Below are positions 46,322 to 58,532 of a stretch of DNA of 64,000 bases, in pieces. Positions within the stretch are counted from its first letter, which is position 1, and each line of letters starts with the position of its first letter. The notes beneath the pieces are model-generated. The model saw only the letters and a list, made by a program, of their open reading frames with translations. It searched no databases and was not told where the DNA came from. The stretch lies in the NCBI GenBank assembly GCA_022453515.1, contig JAJNNY010000001.1, positions 248,001 through 312,000 of the forward strand, given 5' to 3'. A program made the position numbers and the translations under genes. This DNA comes from Astrocystis sublimbata (taxonomy: Eukaryota > Ascomycota > Sordariomycetes > Xylariales > Xylariaceae).

Positions 46322-47752
46322 ATGCAGAGGCAATGCCACTGTGCACGGGAGGAGCTGTCCGTATTCAACCAATGCTCGCCGCGTGGATATATATGTGTTG
46401 TGCTTTGCTTTCCCTGCGATGACAATCTAAGGGGAGATGCGGTTCACCATATACGACAATCGCTTGCGCGTCTTGCGAAGACTCGCCCCATCTTTGCTGG
46501 CCGTTTACAGACTGACAACGGTAGAGTTTACCTGCAGCGATCATGCAGCTTTGATATCCCCTTCGAGGTTGTGCCCACCGAGGCCGAAGATGAACTCGAC
46601 TATGAACAACTGAGACGCAATGAGTTTCCCCCAGCCACTTTCATTGATACTCGCTACGGCATCCCGGGCCTAACAAGTCCCAATTGCAACCCTATTCCAG
46701 TGTCAAAGGTGGACGTTACCTTTGCTCGTGGCGGGCTCTTCCTCTCGATATTCCTTCAGCATTCAATCACGGATGGGGGTTCACTGTCGGTTTTCCTCGA
46801 AGCTTTTGGCAATCAGACCCGCAACGTCCCGGACTACCTACCCTCCGAGCAGAGACTCCGAATTTTGAATCCTAATGGCAGATTGCACTGTGCTGCCGCG
46901 AGCCGCAAGCTTTCCGAGATGTCCCCATTCAACAGACTAGTTAAGAGCTGTCCAGAATATACCATCCTCTCGGATCTGAGCGGTCCTACACAACCGCGGA
47001 TGCAAAGTGCCGGGCGACCTATCGCGGACCTGAAGAAGACAGGCAAGATATTCGTGTTCATGGCCGAGCGTCTCGAGGAACTTCGGAAACTTGTCAGCAA
47101 CACGGGCTACTTAGATGAGCTGCCCACGGCCTACACGAGCCTCGCGGCTCTGACATTTGCGCATGTCACCAAGGCTCGCACTAAGACCGAGCCAGCCCAG
47201 ACGGGGATTGAGCCAAGTCAGGCGGCGTCGCTGTGGAACTCGGTAAACTGGCGGACAAGAGCCTTGCCTGGCGCTACGGATAACTACTTCGGAAACGCCG
47301 TCTTGCCGGCGGTGACCAGGGTCACGCGAGAGAAGGTCAACGCTGCCGCCTACGACGACCAGGGCCTTGCGGGGCTAGTGCCCCTGATCAGAGATTCGAT
47401 CGCAGAGGTAGACGACGAGTACGTCCGCCGGCGCATGTCCATGATGTCGCAGGCACCCGACCCACGCATGGTGGGCGTCAACTACGATCCTCGCTCACCC
47501 GACGTGCTCGCCTTCAACACCTGGCGCCACTTCGGAGCCGACATGGAGTGGAACATCCCGGGCGTGCCGGTCAGCAAGCCAGACACGATCAGGAGAGCGA
47601 CGGGTGGGTTCGGACTGGGCACTGCGCTCATACTGCCCGCCAGAAAGGATGCGGGCAAGCAGGAGTTGTTCGTGAGCTTGACAGTTGAGGCCATGGAGGC
47701 GCTTTGTGGTGACGAGAGGTGGATGGAGTGGGTGGATAGAGTCATTGGTTGA
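46322..47752 (+). CDS. BAHD/trichothecene-3-O-acetyltransferase-like transferase
   Basis: A CoA-dependent acyltransferase of the PF02458-type transferase family, 476 residues in one exon. The catalytic motif HSITDG (His147, Asp151) matches HxxxDG. The N-terminal landmark ELSVFNQCSPRGYICVVLCF aligns with the usual start of fungal members (elSplDq..prgY...lcFp). The C-terminal structural motif, usually DFGWG, reads GFGLG here (429-433), which may weaken the fold or reflect divergence. The open frame reaches back to 46181, but starting at 46322 leaves about ten residues before ELS, as in relatives. Enzymes of this type acylate alcohols or amines of secondary metabolites; the substrate is unknown. 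No biosynthetic neighbour lies within 6 kb on either side. Confidence 0.82.
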   Translation: MQRQCHCAREELSVFNQCSPRGYICVVLCFPCDDNLRGDAVHHIRQSLARLAKTRPIFAGRLQTDNGRVYLQRSCSFDIPFEVVPTEAEDELDYEQLRRNEFPPATFIDTRYGIPGLTSPNCNPIPVSKVDVTFARGGLFLSIFLQHSITDGGSLSVFLEAFGNQTRNVPDYLPSEQRLRILNPNGRLHCAAASRKLSEMSPFNRLVKSCPEYTILSDLSGPTQPRMQSAGRPIADLKKTGKIFVFMAERLEELRKLVSNTGYLDELPTAYTSLAALTFAHVTKARTKTEPAQTGIEPSQAASLWNSVNWRTRALPGATDNYFGNAVLPAVTRVTREKVNAAAYDDQGLAGLVPLIRDSIAEVDDEYVRRRMSMMSQAPDPRMVGVNYDPRSPDVLAFNTWRHFGADMEWNIPGVPVSKPDTIRRATGGFGLGTALILPARKDAGKQELFVSLTVEAMEALCGDERWMEWVDRVIG

Positions 47753-48030
47753 TAATAGAGCGGGATACATGTATGATTACTAACGAACGGCGCATCGGGA
47801 CGGATAACTATACCCTTGGAATTGACGCGCGTAATTACTTTCCCTTGGAGCCCGTCGCGCCAAGTGCTTATCGTGGAGGCCCAATGTCGTCCAATCTGTA
47901 GATGATTTGCACAAGATGAGATGCCCCTCCTCAGATTGCCTAAAAAGTGCTGGTACCGCGACACTAACTGGGCACATCGTCGTACTGTATTACAGAACTG
48001 TACGAGATGCGCTTTTCGCTTCCCAGCGGT

Positions 48031-48057
48031 GGTGTCACTGGTGTCACTGGTGTCATT
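48031..48057. repeat. Tandem 9-mer GGTGTCACT, three copies
   Basis: Two exact copies and a third with one change (GGTGTCATT), in a gene-free region. Confidence 0.85.
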
Positions 48058-51000
48058 GTTGTGCAGCAGCGCAGCGGTTGGACTTACAACTAGACTACCC
48101 GAGGTAGGTAAGTTAGAGGATCTATCATTATTCCTCTGCGCCCCTTGGCAAGAACCCCTGTCTCGCTCAGACTGAAAGCTACTCCAGAAAGGTTATTAAT
48201 ACCCAAATAGCACACCACATTCAAGACATGGTGTGCAATCTCGCGAGAGATGTGTCCATACATGTGTCAATAATACTCCGTAACCTATCTGCTAACCTCC
48301 TTCAGTACCTAGATAGCTCAGTTGACAGTTTAAATACGTGAAATGTGTTCGGCATGAACAACCACCCCTCGCCCCCTAACCGTTGGTCTGAATGCACGGC
48401 TTGCCTTTTGGCTTTGCATGTGCTGTGATATGCAAAACATATGGAGTCGGCGTCATTAGCAAAGGGAATGGTTCGCATATATCGTACAGGCCCCGCCGAG
48501 GCAACGATGGCGGCCTGGAGCGCGACCCAGCAATCCATACTCGTACTATGCGTACAACATACTCGTACATTAAAGTAGGTACATACAGTAGTTGCGGGCA
48601 GCTAAGCCCACAAGACTTGTCCTAGTCAACCTATATGTGGGCTCTGGTTCAGGTTATGTACGCCAAGTTTGTTCTAAAACCACCTGCATCTGACATAACA
48701 TGCTCGCATGCCTAACATACTTAGTACTTACAACCAACCCAACCCAACCCTCTTCCCGCCTGGGGTGTGTCCATAAGATTTCCCCGATGCTAGCTAGTAC
48801 CAGCATCTTCCACGTCTCATCCTTCGGGGAATACTAAGTGCCCTACATTGTTTGTACCAGCGGGAAGCTCTCTGAGGAACTCGCACAACTTTCATCGTCG
48901 GGTATGTGGATCCGGACATCCGGCCTCCAAAGTAGGTGACAACAGGTAAGGTCGGGGGTCTTCTAGGTCTCATCCGGACGTCGTGCAGTGAGCACTGCCT
49001 ATATTGATTCCAACCTTATCGTTGGATGACAGTGGGAAGTAGACAACATGCATATGCATACCTTCTTCCTAACTATCTACTAAGGTACCTACGAGACGCA
49101 CCATGACTCCATAGCAGAGTCCATAGGATATATGTACGATCCCTTGCCTGAGTAGAGCTAAGACATCACAGGACCTCAAAATTAAGCAGGGGTCGTTCGT
49201 ACTAGACTGTAGTACAAAAAAGTTGCCGCGAAGGATGACGGCCCTTGTCAAGGCTTTGTCTACTCGTACATGGCCATCAGGTGAAGGTTACAATTGAATG
49301 GTCCTTCAGGGAACTCTTCCGGTTTGCGCTCCGGTTGTATGGGCTGGCCTCGCCTGACTTTCCATGTTATGAGCTGCCATTTACATGTGCTCTCCTCTGT
49401 GCCACCCACAGACCAGGTGTTGGTCGCCGAGCAAGACGTGCAAGGGTTTCGGGAAGATGACTAGCTAAGTGCGGCAATAGTTGAGAGACTACCCACAAGG
49501 CTATGCAAGCCTACCTTGAGAGCAATAAAACCCCGAATAACAATAAGAATAACATTCGACATCAAGTGGGAGAGGCTATCCAAATATGTGCATTGTAACC
49601 CAATATACTACAACGAAGCAGGCCACCTAGCCTTCCTTGAATATATAGCCGAGCTATGAATATCATACCTTATCAAATGAGCCACTGATTATATAACTCA
49701 TGGTTATTGCTCCAACAGGAGCAAGGTAATTATTACACGAGTGCTATGATCACTAAGCTCTACGTATGATGTGAAGTTAAAATACGACTTTGTACTACAG
49801 CAACCCGCAACTAGCGCAATATATACTGCCATTGTTATTACTAACGTAGTAGTCAGGATGAAAGGCAGCTGAGTGGAATCCATAGCATTTGCGGGTTAAT
49901 GATGTATCACCATTGTCACATGCGGGAAGTTCCTTGAGATCCTTCCTATTATCCTATTATCCTTGAATTCCAGGTAGCAGTACATACAAGTAGCGTAGGT
50001 ATCCATTGAACAGAGTCACCTGTGTACATGTAGACCCCCGAACCATGTCGGCATTCCATATGCAATGAAGCCCAGTTCAAGATTTGTATGATTGGTGGCG
50101 CAAAAGCCGCCTCTCTCATCCTCACCCGAACACAGATTAGTGAACACGCCGAACAATACTGGGATGTTGTGCCAACACCGTTGTCAATATGACGCTATCC
50201 ATACCTTATCACGTCGATACAAGATCGTGCCGCACACCCCTCGAGTTACTGTCAGATCCGTGACCCTGAGCCTGCAGCAAGTGTCCGGCAGACCTATATC
50301 TTGCCTGTCTGATAGCCTCAACAGCTTCCATACGCATCTAGATCAAGCGGTGTAGTAAATGAGCCAATAGCGCAAGGTTATCTCGGGCGTGCTAATCAAC
50401 CCCATGGAAGTTAGCAGATGGCACAGACGCGGCTAGCAGAGATATCGAGCGACTCGACTCACACCGTGGTTTCAACTCACCTCGTGGCAGCCGTCCGTCC
50501 GGCCCGAGCCGCTGACTTCGAACAAGTTGGGAAGTGCTTACGTCCGTATACCTGGCACTCCCACATAACGTTGTTTCATGTCACATCCATTGCCGCCTGG
50601 CTTCACGTTCTACGACTGAGTTGCATGCCTCTTTGGGCTCTGGGTGCTGACAAATTGCCGCTTTGCCAAGTCCCAAGTCAGGATCTGCTGCCCATGGACT
50701 CGAATCTGGAAGTTTGAATCTCAGGCTGACCAGGGCATATATGATCGAGGCTAGCGCGGGGAGGCAGGGAATTCTGTTTGAGACAAGGAGCTTGTGGTCA
50801 ACTTCCGAAATCGACTTTTTTTCTTCTTGATGTGGGGAGACGAGAACGCTCCATGACTTCGTTACATAACACTTCTATGCCTTCGAAAGCTAAGTACAGG
50901 GATGATTGCCGGCATATGATCTGCCTCAAACAAGGGGATTTAGGAGATATCCGCGCAAATTAGGTGTCTGCCTACATTTAGCTAGCGAGATCTATTCACG

Positions 51001-52231
51001 GCATAATTTGCCTGGGAGACACAATTTTCAGGGTAATTCATTTTCGAGCAAATAGAGACCTGAAGCCCATCAAGTACCTGATAGCAAGCGTGGCCCACAC
51101 AGTTGAGGCCCAATCCCACGTGCGACGTTGCAGCAACGTCCACGTTATTTGACGACGCTGGATATAGTAACCTCGAAACCATCATGTGCTACATAATTAC
51201 GTCATGTCTCGCATCTTTCTGTCGCTATCTCTCCACAACTTGTTGCTGATCTCTCTTGCTAATTAGCATTTGGCAATCGTCCTAGGTACTCGTAGTTTGT
51301 GGCCCCCCCGATAGAGCCCTGTCTTTGGTAAGCCAAGAGGCTGGGATCCTCGAGAAATCTGTGACCGCGGGTTGAAACTTTGGTTCCGGCCCCATTTTGC
51401 ATCTAGGTAAGGAACTTATTATTCAACAGTATTGAAAACCACCGATAGGACGAGCGCGTCTGTGCTGTTCACCCAAACTTTTCTGATGTTGGTCGATCGG
51501 CTCCAAAATTAGAAATAGTGCCTATCTGAAAAAAGCATATCTCTGGCACAGTGAAATAGGCGGAAACGGCTAACGAGAACGGGGGCGAAGCATTACGCCG
51601 CAATAAAGCAGTTCATTATTGCTGGCCAGGGTTTCAACAAGCTGGAGACTCACACCGTCTTCGACGTTCAGAGTCGTATTCTGTAGTTTCTCTTAACAAT
51701 CCGATACGAAGTTTACGAACCATTGGTGCAAAGTCCAGGTTTGTGAGTCATTCGTCCATTGTGACTTAATGAGGCGTCTTATTTGTCCCTGAAAACGACG
51801 ATTCGAGAAGGAGGATGTTCAGAGTTCACTTAAGCGAATGTGCCCAGGTAGCTTTGCATCACTTGTTATTGAAATCTACAGTAGAGCGAGTGTCGAAATA
51901 GGCAAGTTGTTAATCACAGTCACAGGGTTCCTGGTCACTAAACAACGAAGAGGCTTCCGTAAATGGTATGATATTAATGAGTTAACACGCCGGTGTGTCT
52001 GAGACCCCTACCCACGCTCGAACTAGTTGCAAGATGGTGGCCTTGTTCGTAGCTCAGCTCTTCAAATACTCGAACCGGAGTCATCTCACTTGACTTGCAT
52101 CAACCCATGTAATAAGGAGGCAGCTATATACTGGTGATATGAGTGGCAGGCGAGCAGGCACTGTCTATAGGTGTTCGATGAGGCAGCTCGATCTCCAGGC
52201 GTGACTTGCTCATCCAAGATCTCAGGTCCTT

Positions 52232-52275
52232 CTTTGTTTTTTTTTATTTGTTTTTTTACCGTTTTTTACCGTTTG
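52232..52275. repeat. T-rich tract with tandem TTTTTTACCG
   Basis: Runs of six to nine T residues lead into two close copies of TTTTTTACCG and a partial third, giving strong strand asymmetry over about 45 bases. Confidence 0.75.
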
Positions 52276-52648
52276 GCTCACGTCTAACCGTGGCATGACT
52301 TTGATCCAGTTTATACTGTCTCACTAGTCCACCTCTACACCGAGAGGCCGCTACCGTCCTGTATATCAGTGGCAGTGGGGACAATTGGCAGCAATCATGA
52401 TGATAGATATGAAAACCCGTTGTGTTAAGATTTAGTGGTCATCGCGGTTAGAATTGAGTCTCTCTATAATTCAGTTCCCCTCTCATAGCAATATCAACTA
52501 TGAAGGCGACTTGCGAAATAGAGTTGCGATACATATATTTTCAGGGCGGACTTACAACCAAACACACAGATATCAAAGGATTGCTGCACTGTTGCAATGG
52601 CTTTTCTAGTTAGGTAGTTGGCAGCTAAGACCGATAATCAATTACATG

Positions 52649-52679
52649 CCTACTTAGGTAAGTAGGTACCTAGGTAGAC
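52649..52679. repeat. Palindromic TACC/GGTA tract
   Basis: It includes CTACTTAGGTAAGTAGGT and GTACCTAGGTAG. The central parts are self-complementary and could form short hairpins. Confidence 0.75.
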
Positions 52680-54189
52680 ATGTCTACCCCAGGTGTGGTG
52701 AAATTGAGTTGCAAATCAGGTTTCTCTTGTCGCACGGGCGATACAGAATCAACCGCAATAGTTTGCGAGATTTGGTGGCGTATTTTTCAGGCAATAGGCC
52801 AGGATGCGCCTGTCACTTCACATGCTAACGTCTGGTTCGAATTTGGCTTCTGAGTGGTCTACGTATTAGGGGCACCCAATGAGCCATGATCGTTTTATGC
52901 AGGGAGAATAATAGGCAGCACCTCACCATGGACCAACGGTCTAATGAAGACTGTTTGGTCATGTGAAGCAGGAACTCGGAGCCATACAACATTGAAGGGC
53001 ATCTACATGTGGCCGAAAGCCGACCTTGAATGGCTGCATTGTAGCCTTCAGTAGCCGATATGAGCTGCCGAGAATAACCATCATTTCCGACTTGGGTATA
53101 GCAGCAGGCGCTCCAAGGCAGCCTTGAAAAGCCACTTGGGGGTTCACGTGTCCTGGGTCTGCGTGGCGTTTATCGTGCATAACTCTAGCTTGACGCACGT
53201 CTCTGCAGGCTTCTGGCCCTTCAACAGACTTGCCCAACTCTGGTTGGTGCTCATTTCGACACCCCGAGCAGTAATCTTGTCTCTCACGATTGACGGCCAA
53301 ATGCGTTTCCTTACGGATTGCCACAACTAACTCCGTGTCGAGGTTCGAATCAAAATCTGCCCGAACGAATGGCGTGCAGATTGCGTGCTGGCATCGTGAC
53401 ATTCGTCTCGGGGCCAAGACTTCCGCGGAGAGTCTGGAATGACGAAGCGAGGGTCCATCATTGAGTTTTGTGCAATGTGTTTATCTTCTTTTTCGATTGT
53501 ATGCCACAGAAGGTCCGGACAGCCTCGGCATGCGTGATCAGAATTGAATGACCATTGTAGGGCGGGAGAATATTTGTGCGCATAGTCATCTTTCACTGAC
53601 CGCACGGGCTCGGTTTGTTGGGTGAGACGCCGTACTCTTCATATTCGACCATCATAGGCGGATAAACTGAGTGATGGGGACGCGGAAGGCTCCGCGAATG
53701 AGCATCTGCACGCCCGGTTCAACACATCTTAGTTCTTCGTCCGATGACGATTAGTCTCTCCAAGTTTGGCTTTCTTTTTTCTTTACAGATAGCCGGATGT
53801 TCTCTAATCTTAGTTACTTAGGTATTAGCTGGATACCGCCTTAAGACAAGATATGTACTTAGACCTTCAATGAACTCGAAAGAAAGGCAACCCTTCTCAT
53901 GTCTTCTTCAGCTCTTCCAAGGCTCCATATATGCTCTCCATGTCGCAAGAGACAGCTATTGGATGTGTGATTCATGACGGCACCGTCGCAGATTCTCGTG
54001 GTCCATCATTGGCCATGATGTAATTACGACCATCTATCGGAGATCAAATTATATGAACCAATATCCATGATTACCAAATGTGAATCCGTGAATGAGCTTA
54101 AGTCAAAGCTCATCGACCTTTTGGAGAACTGCGTCGTTGTATTAGCCGCCGGTAAAATAGGTGATGGAATCTGCATTTCCCTAGACTAT

Positions 54190-54195
54190 CCCCAG
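54190..54195 (+). promoter_or_regulatory. CreA-like carbon-repressor motif upstream of the xylanase
   Basis: CCCCAG fits the reverse of the CreA/Cre1 site SYGGRG, about 240 bases before the start codon. Such short sites occur by chance often; a role is suggested only by the gene downstream. Confidence 0.25.
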
Positions 54196-54332
54196 GTAGT
54201 CCCCCAACCCAATACCGGCAATATCGAGACGCAATAAGATGCGCGGCTATATGGACCGATCTGATGATTTGCAAGTCCAATAAACATCGTTTGCCACATC
54301 CTCGGAGTTTTGGGTACATGGATCGGCTCACG

Positions 54333-54338
54333 TATATA
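54333..54338 (+). promoter_or_regulatory. TATA box of the xylanase gene
   Basis: TATATA lies about 100 bases before the ATG at 54435, a usual distance for strongly inducible fungal genes. Confidence 0.5.
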
Positions 54339-54410
54339 GCGGCAGTGGAAGCTGGCCATGAAACACCTTGTCTGACCTGACTAACTTCCTCCTGGCTGTC
54401 AACGACTTCA

Positions 54411-54416
54411 TTAGCC
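54411..54416 (-). promoter_or_regulatory. XlnR/Xyr1-like GGCTAA site
   Basis: TTAGCC, the reverse of GGCTAA, lies 19 bases before the start codon. A second copy is at 54142-54147. GGCTAA is the core bound by the xylanase activator XlnR/Xyr1. The near copy is very close to the ATG and probably in the leader, so the distal copy is the better candidate. Confidence 0.3.
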
Positions 54417-54434
54417 AATTTAGATATCAACAAA

Positions 54435-55443
<1,009 letters not shown>

Positions 55444-56308
55444 TGTGGATAGGACATCACCACCCTCGCCACCCCATGTCGCGCATCTGAAAATGCCATG
55501 ACGTCTGCGGTGGTGGCTTTTGAGTTGAGTACGCTCTTCGCAGCACCTTCGTACAATATCAATGTGTTGCGGTAGAGTGTCGTATCAAGGAGAGGAGAAG
55601 GGAGAAAAAGCAGTGAAGAGGTGTATATATATAGCGTGCGAAGACTTAGCGGTCGAATCAACATGCACACATCCTCTTTGAACGGGAATTGCTAAATGCG
55701 CTGGCTGTAATGTTTTTGATGACGATGATTGCCGTGAGCTTGTGTGTGAACGAGGCCGAGATCTGTGTAGCTACGCCTGCACAAATTGAGCGAAAGAAAC
55801 CCGCGGAAGTAGAGTAAATTAGCCATCTGGAAAGACAGAAAGAAAGCTGAATGTTAATACACGTAGGAGCTTTTCATCGGCTTCACCAGCAGAACGGTAT
55901 AGAAAGTCGAAACAGTAATACAAACAAGAGGGCTCCGAGGAGGCTGAGAAGCTACGAGAACGCTCGTATGAGATCATAAGTCGAGGCTCGTCAAGTAGGA
56001 AATGTCAGAGTGTACGAGACCGTGAAGTCTACAAACAAAGATCATCACAGGCTCATTTCAAAGATGGGTTGGAAACAATGTCGTCGAGTATTTCATCATA
56101 TCATTATCAACAAGATGGGTTCCCCTCCAATCCTATTGTCCTGGCGACATTCAATCGCTCATCATTCGTTTCTGGAGCGGAAAGTTTTGGCACGCAATAT
56201 CCGACCTTCCTCCTAATTTACACACTTGACTTGCGTTCAAGGCTCTTACAACATTAGCACCACCTTTTTTTTTCTTGTGTACTTTTAACATGGAATCGTA
56301 CGAGGCAT
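55444..56308. other. Convergent 3' spacer between the xylanase and Mam33 genes
   Basis: Should hold the 3' ends of both genes. It is AT-rich with a TATATATATA run (about 55625-55634). No gene recognised. Confidence 0.55.
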
Positions 56309-57279
56309 CTAGGCCGCGACGAAGTCCTTGACGTTCTTCAGCCACGTGCTGTACTCGCGCTGCTCCTTGACGTCCATGTAGTCGGGGACGAAGACGGCCA
56401 GGGCTTGGGTGATGCCGCGCTCCTCGAGGTAGCGCTCGATGACGAGTTGCAAGTCCTCGTCGAGGCTGCTGAAGGCGGCGCCGGGGTAGATGTCTTCGGC
56501 AGCGTGGACATCGTCAGGGGACGAGCTGTGAGCCAACTTGGGGTCGTTGTAGTAGTAAAAGTTCTCGACGAGAACGGCGCCGTCCTGGACGGTAGCCTCG
56601 ACGTTCAGGGCGCCCTTGCCGGGTTTCTCGACGACGATGTTCAGGCGGCAGGGAACTGGGCCCTCGCCTTCGCCCTCGCCCTCGCCCTCGCCCTCGAGGC
56701 TCTCCTCAGCCTCGGCCTCGGCAAGGCGCCTGCCCTCGGGCGTTTCCATTTCCTCGTCGCTGAGAGCGTTGTCGTCGTAGCTCATGTCGGGGTCGTAGTT
56801 GGAAAGGTCAGAGATGGAGAAGGAGACGGTGACGCTGCGACGGCGGCGGCACAGTCAGTTGGGGGAGTACGTCTTAGCGGGAGGGCTGGGGGGGGGGAGT
56901 GCAACACTCACGTCTCGTTGCCGAATTTGCGGGTGAGAAAGACGTCCTGCTTGCCGGGCTCGTCCTTGAGCTCGAAGGGGCTGTTCTCGAGGAAGTCCTT
57001 GATGCTGGCAGGGAGCTGCTCGCTGTGCTTGAGCTCGCTCTCGAACTGTAGCTCGCTCTCCAGCTTGGCTAGCAACTCCTGGTCGACCTCGTTGTTCTTG
57101 GCCTGCCTCCGCGAGGATGAAGAGAAGGCGGCGGCGGCGAGCTGTGGTGTGCGCAGAGGGACCCAAGCCGTCCTCGACAGCGAGCTGGGCTGTGCTACTC
57201 TGGTCTGGCGGGCAGCGGTTGAGCCCAGGCGAGCGACGGTACGGGGCGCTGAGCGCGCGACGGATCGCAGGGACATCAT
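56309..57279 (-). CDS. MAM33: Mitochondrial acidic matrix protein Mam33 (p32/gC1qR family)
   Basis: Two exons (56912-57279 and 56309-56834) around a 77-nt intron give 297 residues. The first about 55 residues are Arg/Ser/Ala-rich with a cleavage-like AAFSSSSRR, a mitochondrial presequence. The mature part is the acidic p32 fold: helix DQELLAKLESELQFE, strands TVTVSFSISDLSNYD and RLNIVVEKPG, and a C-terminal helix DLQLVIERYLEERGI. In yeast this family forms a doughnut-shaped trimer in the matrix and supports mitochondrial translation and respiratory assembly. Oddly, a run of GE dipeptides (EGEGEGEGEGEG) expands an acidic loop, encoded by a CTCGCC repeat. Two adjacent ATGs begin the frame. Confidence 0.92.
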
Positions 57280-58269
57280 TTTTGAGTAAATTGTGATGTC
57301 TGTGGTGTTTGTGGTGCAGAGGTAGGTGGTGTGGTGGTGATATTAGTTAGTGGTGAGTGGAGGAAGAAGACGCTGAAGCTTGCAGCTGCAGAATTGTTTG
57401 ACGTCGCAATGAGTTTTTCCCTCCCACTAATCGCTGCGCCGGCCAATTGCCAATGAGATGGCGGGGTTGAGGTCTGTACTTTTGCCTAGTACGTAGGTAC
57501 TTACCAGTAGGTGATACTCCCCATGTCTTGATATGTACTCCATTTACATGCTCAATGTACCTCGGCGCCAATCCTCTTCTTCTCGCCAGGGTCAGCAGTT
57601 TTGGCTCTGAGAAGAAGACCCCACGCAATTTACATTTGTATTGAGTTCACGTCAATATCAATACCAGTCTCGAATGCTTTTCGTGTGAAGTAAAATCCCT
57701 CGCTTTTGACAATTATATAGTTACGTACCCCGGCACGCCCCGTTGCTGGCTGGGGTCAGGTTTGGTGCATCACAAGAAGCCGAGATGTAAATGTACAATC
57801 ACACTTATTTGATCGTGGTGCTACCTATGTGCCTTGTAGTAGGAAGCAATTCAACCATAAGCAAACACCCAATGTGGTTGGAACTCGAATCGATGTATCC
57901 CAACTCCATCAATGATGGCCACATAGTAAAGGGACTGATTGAACATAGTATCGATTCGTGGGTAAACAGGTCGTCTTGTGCTCGTGTCCTTCCTCTAATA
58001 AAAAGTTACAACACTTTTCACAAACGAGTAGGAGGTGAAGCCGTGATTTCGTCACCGTTGGGCTTCCCCCTTCGATGCGCTGGATATCGGATGCCCCATG
58101 AGATTCGCACTTGCGTCATGGCTGATGCATTTTCTTTCTCTCAGTTCTTTCTCTGCCGTGGCTGACGTACTATGCAAAGAATGTAATAAATGGTCATTAT
58201 GACTGAGAGTCGGACACACGTTGAACACAACCAACCCATCCACCTATGTCAAGTTGATCGTTCGAATCT
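57280..58269. other. Spacer between the Mam33 and Cys-rich miniprotein genes
   Basis: The first 150 bases are probably the Mam33 promoter (GGTAGGTGGTGTGG repeats, CT-rich on the minus strand). No gene is recognised beyond it; the 124-codon plus frame at 57791 shows no pattern. Confidence 0.5.
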
Positions 58270-58476
58270 TCAAAGACACATCATCTTGCTGGATTGTTCT
58301 CTGCACCGCCAACATTGGTACAGGGACTTGTTGCTCTTCTTGCTCTTGCTGATCCCTCTGCCACAGGAGCCGAATGTGCTTTTCTTGGAGACCGAGCAGG
58401 GCTTCTCCGAGATGAGGATTGTTTCTTCTTTGGCGCATGAAAAGCATGTTCTTAGGTGCACAATGTAGCTGCACAT
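58270..58476 (-). CDS. Candidate cysteine-rich miniprotein (68 residues, no signal peptide)
   Basis: Starts MCSYIVHLRTCFSC and has eight cysteines in 68 residues: positions 2, 11, 14, 27, 38, 55, 58 and 67. There are two CxxC pairs (11/14 and 55/58), so zinc binding is plausible. There is no signal peptide; the middle is Lys/Ser-rich (GRGISKSKKSNKS). Two things support a real gene. An in-frame TAG lies upstream with no other ATG between. A well-formed 54-nt intron (58479-58532, GTATGT donor, GGCTAACA branch, GAAG acceptor) sits two bases before the ATG, in the leader. It resembles short fungal Cys-rich proteins beginning MCxY/F that I cannot assign to a named family. Conservation is untested, so it may still be chance. 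Confidence 0.5.
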   Translation of the reverse strand: MCSYIVHLRTCFSCAKEETILISEKPCSVSKKSTFGSCGRGISKSKKSNKSLYQCWRCREQSSKMMCL

Positions 58477-58478
58477 GT

Positions 58479-58532
58479 CTTCGTCGTGTTAGCCAGAAGA
58501 TAGTACCATCAGTTAGGAGCCGGAAGACATAC
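58479..58532 (-). other. Probable 5' leader intron of the Cys-rich miniprotein gene
   Basis: On the minus strand it begins GTATGT, contains GGCTAACA about ten bases before the end, and ends AAG. Size and signals match other introns here. Splicing leaves the ATG as the first start after an in-frame TAG. Confidence 0.45.

Larger units (their letters stand above)
47753..54434. other. Large gene-poor region (about 6.7 kb) ending in the xylanase promoter
   Basis: No intact gene recognised. A tandem 9-mer (48031-48057), a T-rich repeat (52232-52275) and a palindromic TACC tract (52649-52679) are present. On the minus strand 53144-53605 is a 154-codon frame broken by one TAG, and an overlapping frame is open at 52959-53417; neither is recognised. 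The last 300 bases carry xylanase promoter motifs. Confidence 0.5.
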
